Positions 59,014 through 64,000 of a stretch of DNA of 64,000 bases are shown here, piece after piece; the stretch's first letter is position 1, and each line of letters opens with the position of its first letter. This stretch comes from Actinokineospora globicatena (GTDB lineage: Bacteria; Actinomycetota; Actinomycetes; Mycobacteriales; Pseudonocardiaceae): the NCBI RefSeq assembly GCF_024171945.1, contig NZ_JAMTCR010000006.1, forward strand, positions 62,001-126,000, read 5' to 3'. Made by a program: the position numbers and the translations under genes. The notes under the pieces are model-generated. The model had not been told where the DNA came from and searched no databases. It saw only the letters and a program-made list of their open reading frames with translations.

Positions 59014-59017
<4 letters not shown>
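57857..59017 (+). CDS. dhbC: Isochorismate synthase
   Basis: A 386-residue chorismate-utilizing enzyme that converts chorismate to isochorismate, the first committed step to 2,3-dihydroxybenzoate. Family blocks: [84 protein letters not shown] and [18 protein letters not shown]. Length fits EntC/DhbC (about 390). ATG at 57857 has GGAG 7 bp upstream; the frame is open further upstream, but that is antiphase to dhbA. Its TGA overlaps the dhbE GTG. Confidence 0.94.
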
Positions 59018-60597
<1,580 letters not shown>

Positions 60598-60600
60598 GCC

Positions 60601-61242
60601 GTGGGACTGCCCGCCATCGCGCCGTACCCGATGCCGACCGAGCCGGAGCTGCCGAAGAACCGGGTCGAGTGGACCCCGGACCCCGACCGCGCCGTGCTGC
60701 TCGTGCACGACATGCAGAACCACTTCCTGCGCGCGTTCCCCAGCGGGTCGCAGCCGATGCTCGACCTGGTGGCGAACCTGCGCGAGCTGCGCGAGGTGTG
60801 CAGGCGGCTGGGGGTGCCGGTCGTGTTCTCCGCGCAGCCGGGCGGCCAGACCGCCGAGCAGCGCGGCCTGCAGCTCGACATGTGGGGCCGCGGCATCGGC
60901 CAGGACCCCGCCGACGCCCAGATCGTCACCGACCTGCGCCCCGGCGGCAGCGACCGGCTGATGACCAAGTGGCGCTACAACGCCTTCCACCGCACCGAGC
61001 TGGAAACCCTCATGGGCGACCGCGACCAGCTCATCATCACCGGCGTCTACGCCCACATCGGCTGCCTGATGACCGCGACCGACGCCTTCATGCGCGACAT
61101 CCAGCCCTTCCTGGTCGCCGACGCCGTCGCCGACTTCTCCGCCGAGGACCACGCGATGGCCCTGCGCTACGCCGCCACCCGCTGCGCCACCACCCTCACC
61201 ACCGCCCGGCTGATCACCCACCTCACCCAGGACAGGCCATGA
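60601..61242 (+). CDS. dhbB: Isochorismatase (without fused carrier domain)
   Basis: A 213-residue isochorismatase that cleaves isochorismate to pyruvate and 2,3-dihydro-2,3-dihydroxybenzoate. It shows VHDMQNHF with Asp37, KWRYNAF with Lys123 and GVYAHIGCLMTATDAF. In this subfamily the residue at the cysteine-hydrolase nucleophile position is Gly, as known for PhzD/EntB-type enzymes; here that is Gly154. EntB and DhbB have a fused aryl carrier domain of about 80 residues, which is missing here and encoded by the next gene. GTG at 60601 lies 3 bp after dhbE; the stop overlaps the carrier-protein ATG as ATGA. Confidence 0.93.
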   Translation: MGLPAIAPYPMPTEPELPKNRVEWTPDPDRAVLLVHDMQNHFLRAFPSGSQPMLDLVANLRELREVCRRLGVPVVFSAQPGGQTAEQRGLQLDMWGRGIGQDPADAQIVTDLRPGGSDRLMTKWRYNAFHRTELETLMGDRDQLIITGVYAHIGCLMTATDAFMRDIQPFLVADAVADFSAEDHAMALRYAATRCATTLTTARLITHLTQDRP

Positions 61243-61451
61243 CCCCCGACGACATCCGCACCCAGGTGGCCGCCCTCCTGGAAGTCCCCCCCACCACCCT
61301 CGCCGACCACGACAACCTCCTCGACCACGGCCTCGACTCCATCCGCGTCATGTCCCTCATCGAGACCTGGCGCGCCACCGGCACCGACCTCACCTTCGCC
61401 GACTTGGCCGAAACCCCCACCATCGCCGCCTGGTCCACCCTGACCTGCTAA
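61239..61451 (+). CDS. Stand-alone aryl carrier protein (ArCP)
   Basis: A 70-residue carrier protein with the phosphopantetheine site DHGLDSIRVM, Ser34. The sequence MTPDDIRTQVAALLEV through LTFADLAETPTIAAW matches the ArCP domain fused to EntB/DhbB in other organisms. It should carry 2,3-dihydroxybenzoyl, loaded by DhbE, to the first C domain of NRPS1. ATG at 61239 overlaps the isochorismatase stop as ATGA. It is the last gene of the operon; only a weak 5-bp hairpin follows. No phosphopantetheinyl transferase gene is in the window. Confidence 0.92.
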   Translation: MTPDDIRTQVAALLEVPPTTLADHDNLLDHGLDSIRVMSLIETWRATGTDLTFADLAETPTIAAWSTLTC

Positions 61452-61500
61452 CACCGGAAGGGTGTCGGCTGCAGGCGTGCGGGCTCCGGTGCGGTGCCGA

Positions 61501-61989
61501 TCACGTGCCGTTGGCGCGGCGGTCGCGCACCGCCGCCTCCACCCGATCCGCGGCCAAAGCCGAGTCCTCGTGCTCCCACACCCGGATGACGGTCCAACCC
61601 TGACTGGTCAGCCGCTCGTCGGTGTCAGCGTCCCTGGCTCTGTTGCCCGCGATCTTGGTCGACCAGAACTCGCTGTTCTTCGACGCGGGACGGTGGTGAT
61701 CAGGGCACCCGTGCCAATAGCAGCCATCGAGAAAGACCGCGATGCGCTGCGCTGTGAACACGATGTCCGCGGTTCGCCGAACCTCGGGCAGCGGGCGGAA
61801 GTTGACGCGGTAGCGCAAGCCGCGGGCGTGGATCGCGGACCTCAACGCCAGTTCCGGACCTGTGTCCCGACCTCGATTCGCGCGCATGACTTTCCGCACA
61901 GCCTCCGAGCTCGCCCACGATCCCTCGGGTAACTCCGAGCCGTCGCCTTCGTGCCGCTCTGGATCCACGCCGCCCCGTTCTGTGAGCAC
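61501..61989 (-). CDS. vsr: Very-short-patch-repair endonuclease (Vsr)
   Basis: A 162-residue Vsr endonuclease, which nicks next to T:G mismatches produced by deamination of 5-methylcytosine. The family core is complete: VMRANRGRDTGPELALRSAIHARGLRY, RRTADIVF with the likely catalytic Asp75, VFLDGCYWHGCPDHH with the zinc-type Cys/His residues, and RVWEHED. GTG at 61989 opens a frame with about 25 residues before the conserved core; a later start is possible. It lies 104 bp downstream of the C5-methyltransferase gene on the same strand, the usual arrangement for repairing that enzyme's mutagenic by-product. Confidence 0.92.
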   Translation of the reverse strand: MLTERGGVDPERHEGDGSELPEGSWASSEAVRKVMRANRGRDTGPELALRSAIHARGLRYRVNFRPLPEVRRTADIVFTAQRIAVFLDGCYWHGCPDHHRPASKNSEFWSTKIAGNRARDADTDERLTSQGWTVIRVWEHEDSALAADRVEAAVRDRRANGT

Positions 61990-62093
61990 TCGCCACGGTG
62001 AAGCCAGACCGTCCGCGCTCGACCCATCGTCCGACGCGTCTACGTCGCTGAACTTGGACTTCTCAGGGTAAGAGAAGAGATCCGCTCGGCAGG

Positions 62094-63356
62094 TCAGGCG
62101 GTCCGCAGTCCAGGTACCCGCGCGGCGTTGAGCGCTCCGCCGACCGAGTCGGCGATCGCCCGGCCCAACCGAACCGGTACGGCGTTGCCCAGCTGACGCA
62201 TTTGCTCACCTCGGGGGCCCGCCAGCGTCCACTGGTCGGGGAAGGTCATCACCCGGGCCACCTCGCGCACCGTCATGTACCGGATCGAGCCGTCGTCCCG
62301 GCGCAGCACGGTCTCGCCGCCAGGAACACCGTGGACACCCGCCTTGACTGTCTTCGCGGGGCGGTCGAGGTCGTTGGGGGTGTGCCCCGGGTACTCGCGC
62401 GCGCCCGGCCATCCGAAGTGGTGCAACCACTCGGGGTGTTCGATCTTGTCGCCCAAGGGGGCGGGGAGAGCGGGGACGCCGGATTCCGCGTCGCCCAAGA
62501 GGGCGTCACGCAGCGTTCGCCAAGGCTTCCGACCGTCCGACATCGGCATCGTGGCCGGAACGAGATCCGCTCGCGGTGACCGTCCCGCCCGATCCCAATA
62601 GCTCCCGTCCGCTTGCGAGTGCCAGAGCGCGACCTCGGAATGGGTCGGGTCCGGGAAAGTCCAATCGGCCAAGCCGAGGTCCTTGCGGAAGGCGACGACG
62701 ACCACTCGCCATCTCGTCTGCGGGACGCCGTAGTCCGCCGCGTTCAGCAGCGCCATTCGCACGTCGTACCGCTCAGTCGGATCCGAGCCCTCAGAACCCA
62801 GTGCCTTGATCAAGCGCCGGTCGTGGTCGGACCACTCCTCGCCCTCGACGCGGCGCTCGAACGGCGTCTCGAGTTCTCGCAGGATGTAGTCGTAATAAGG
62901 CCGGAAGGACGGGCGGAGCAGGCCTTTGACGTTCTCGGCGATGATCGCTCTCGGTCGCGTCTCGCGCACGACCCGGAACAACTCAGGCCACAGATTGCGG
63001 TGGTCGTCGTAGCCCTTGTGAGCGCCCCCGAGGCTCCACGGCTGGCAGGGGACCCCGCCCGCGATGACGTCGACCGCGCCTTCCCACCGGGTGAAGTCGA
63101 CGTTTCGGACATCGCCCTGGACCAGGGGCCACCTTGAGCGAACGTCCTTCGGGTCTGGCGCGCCCTCCACGTAGTCGACCGCGTGGTTGGCGCGTAGCGT
63201 CTCGCAGGCCCTGCGGTCCAGTTCGACGGCCAGGAGGTGCCGGAAGCCCGCGTCGTGCATGGCACAGGCGAGGCCGCCTCCACCAGTGAACAACTCGATG
63301 CTCGTTCCCACCTCGACCTGGGTCTTCCGTCGACCGGTCGCCGTTCGCTTCGCCAC
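62094..63356 (-). CDS. DNA cytosine-5 methyltransferase
   Basis: A 420-residue C5-cytosine methyltransferase. Motif I ELFTGGGGLACAM (21-33), motif IV GGVPCQPWS with catalytic Cys104, motif VI ENVKGLL (141-147), motif VIII YGVPQTRWRVVVVAF, motif IX around RPAKTVKAG and motif X MRQLGNAVPV are all present and in the standard order. The variable target-recognition region lies between motifs VIII and IX. It forms a cluster with vsr downstream and a divergent GIY-YIG endonuclease gene 102 bp away, so it should be the modification half of a type II system. If the endonuclease truly resembles Eco29kI, the site would be CCGCGG; this is inference. Confidence 0.93.
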   Translation of the reverse strand: MAKRTATGRRKTQVEVGTSIELFTGGGGLACAMHDAGFRHLLAVELDRRACETLRANHAVDYVEGAPDPKDVRSRWPLVQGDVRNVDFTRWEGAVDVIAGGVPCQPWSLGGAHKGYDDHRNLWPELFRVVRETRPRAIIAENVKGLLRPSFRPYYDYILRELETPFERRVEGEEWSDHDRRLIKALGSEGSDPTERYDVRMALLNAADYGVPQTRWRVVVVAFRKDLGLADWTFPDPTHSEVALWHSQADGSYWDRAGRSPRADLVPATMPMSDGRKPWRTLRDALLGDAESGVPALPAPLGDKIEHPEWLHHFGWPGAREYPGHTPNDLDRPAKTVKAGVHGVPGGETVLRRDDGSIRYMTVREVARVMTFPDQWTLAGPRGEQMRQLGNAVPVRLGRAIADSVGGALNAARVPGLRTA

Positions 63357-63458
63357 GCGTGGACAGTACCGCGGCGGTTCTCGAACGTCCGTTCGCCCAG
63401 CTGCTCTTGGCGTGTCGATAGACTGTGATCTCCACCGGGGAGACGGAGGTCTACGGAG

Positions 63459-64000
63459 ATGTCAGCGAGTGGCGAGTTCCGCCTCAGCATCACCCAGGCT
63501 CTCGCCGACCAGCTCGCGTCGGGGCTGGCGGACTTGAGCCCGGACCCGTTGGATCCCACGCACATCGCCAATGTCGCCGCGAAACCAGGCGTCTACCAGC
63601 TCTACGAGAACGACGTCCTCGTCTACGTGGGTAAGGCCGAGGCCGCCGAGTCGCTGCCCAAGCGGCTCCGACAACACCACGACAAGCTTTCGGGCAGGCG
63701 CAACGTCGGATCAATGACGTTCACCTGCCTGTACGTCCACGAGGACATGCACGCTGTCTCGCCCGAGCGCCTTCTGATCAAGAAGTACGGGGCCGCCGGG
63801 TTCGCCTCGTGGAACTACGCGGGCTTCGGCAGCAAGGATCCCGGCAAGGAACGCGACACCACGAAGATCGATGACGGCCACTTCGACGCGACCCACCCGA
63901 TCAATCTCGATTTCGTCTGCGCGGGGATTCGAGCGCGTTCATACCTGCTCAGTGATCTGCTGGTCACGGTCAAGGCAGCGCTTCCGTTCCTCTTCAGGTA
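63459..64000 (+). CDS. GIY-YIG restriction endonuclease, Eco29kI-like, 3' end cut off by window edge
   Basis: A frame open from ATG 63459 to the window edge (180 codons). GGAGGT at 63445-63450 lies 8 bp before the ATG. The protein shows GVY (44-46), YVGKA (57-61), then LPKRLRQHHDKLSGR with Arg69 and His73, SPERLLI with Glu103 and SWN with Asn119, the order of catalytic residues in GIY-YIG nucleases. The spacing and the R-x3-H pair recall the Eco29kI family of type II restriction enzymes (about 210 residues). The divergent C5-methyltransferase supports a restriction-modification role. The last bases are TA, so the gene could stop just past the edge, but family length suggests that some 30 residues are missing. 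Confidence 0.72.
   Translation, partial: MSASGEFRLSITQALADQLASGLADLSPDPLDPTHIANVAAKPGVYQLYENDVLVYVGKAEAAESLPKRLRQHHDKLSGRRNVGSMTFTCLYVHEDMHAVSPERLLIKKYGAAGFASWNYAGFGSKDPGKERDTTKIDDGHFDATHPINLDFVCAGIRARSYLLSDLLVTVKAALPFLFR

Noticed and set aside
61451..61465. Terminator after the ArCP gene (ACACC/GGTGT hairpin)
   Set aside because: Only a 5-bp stem with no T run; too weak to call.

Overview
The window is very GC-rich, uses mostly G or C at third codon positions, starts many genes at GTG, and carries IdeR/DmdR-type iron boxes, a Spo0M protein and a few TTA codons. This fits a filamentous actinomycete, probably of the Pseudonocardiales type; the order is an inference. The dominant content is one large siderophore locus (about 1.1-51.1 kb and 54.1-61.5 kb) for a mixed catecholate/hydroxamate peptide.

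Layout. 1-1.1 kb: the 3' end of a MarR regulator and a HAD hydrolase. 1.1-3.2 kb: two FecCD permeases behind an iron box. 3.3-7.4 kb: a heterodimeric ABC exporter-fold pair and an alpha/beta hydrolase. 7.5-8.6 kb: MbtH-like protein and a siderophore-interacting flavoprotein behind a near-perfect iron box. 8.7-51.1 kb: three giant NRPS genes with 11 modules and a terminal thioesterase. 51.2-54.0 kb: an apparently unrelated block (Spo0M, LLM oxidoreductase, DUF5313-like membrane protein, OhrR-like regulator). 54.1-56.8 kb: siderophore-binding lipoprotein (minus strand), divergent from a second siderophore-interacting protein and the FepC-like ATPase, sharing an iron box. 56.9-61.5 kb: dhbA, dhbC, dhbE, dhbB and a free-standing aryl carrier protein behind another iron box. 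61.5-64 kb: a restriction-modification region with Vsr, a C5-cytosine methyltransferase and a truncated GIY-YIG (Eco29kI-like) endonuclease.

How it works together. DhbC, DhbB and DhbA make 2,3-dihydroxybenzoate from chorismate; DhbE loads it on the stand-alone ArCP; the first condensation domain of NRPS1 takes it up. Reading the A-domain pockets by eye gives a collinear prediction of DHB-Gly-Ser-D-X-D-(N5-OH-Orn)-D-Ser-D-Thr-D-Y-D-Y-L-Y-(N5-OH-Orn)-Gly, where Y is a thrice-used unassigned pocket (DADDGGFVDK) and X a relative of it (DAQEGGFVMK). One catechol and two hydroxamates would make it hexadentate. No ornithine N-hydroxylase or formyltransferase lies in the window.

The oddest signal is a shared DNA element sitting in frame inside two NRPS domains of two different genes (about 13.3-13.5 kb in an adenylation domain, 35.45-35.56 kb in an epimerization domain). 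Each copy has DnaA-box-like TCCACA motifs, a fixed 35-nt gap, a conserved 17-mer, and an abrupt switch from C-rich to G-rich sequence. Two tiny overlapping ORFs (29 and 41 codons) also bridge or lead operon genes.
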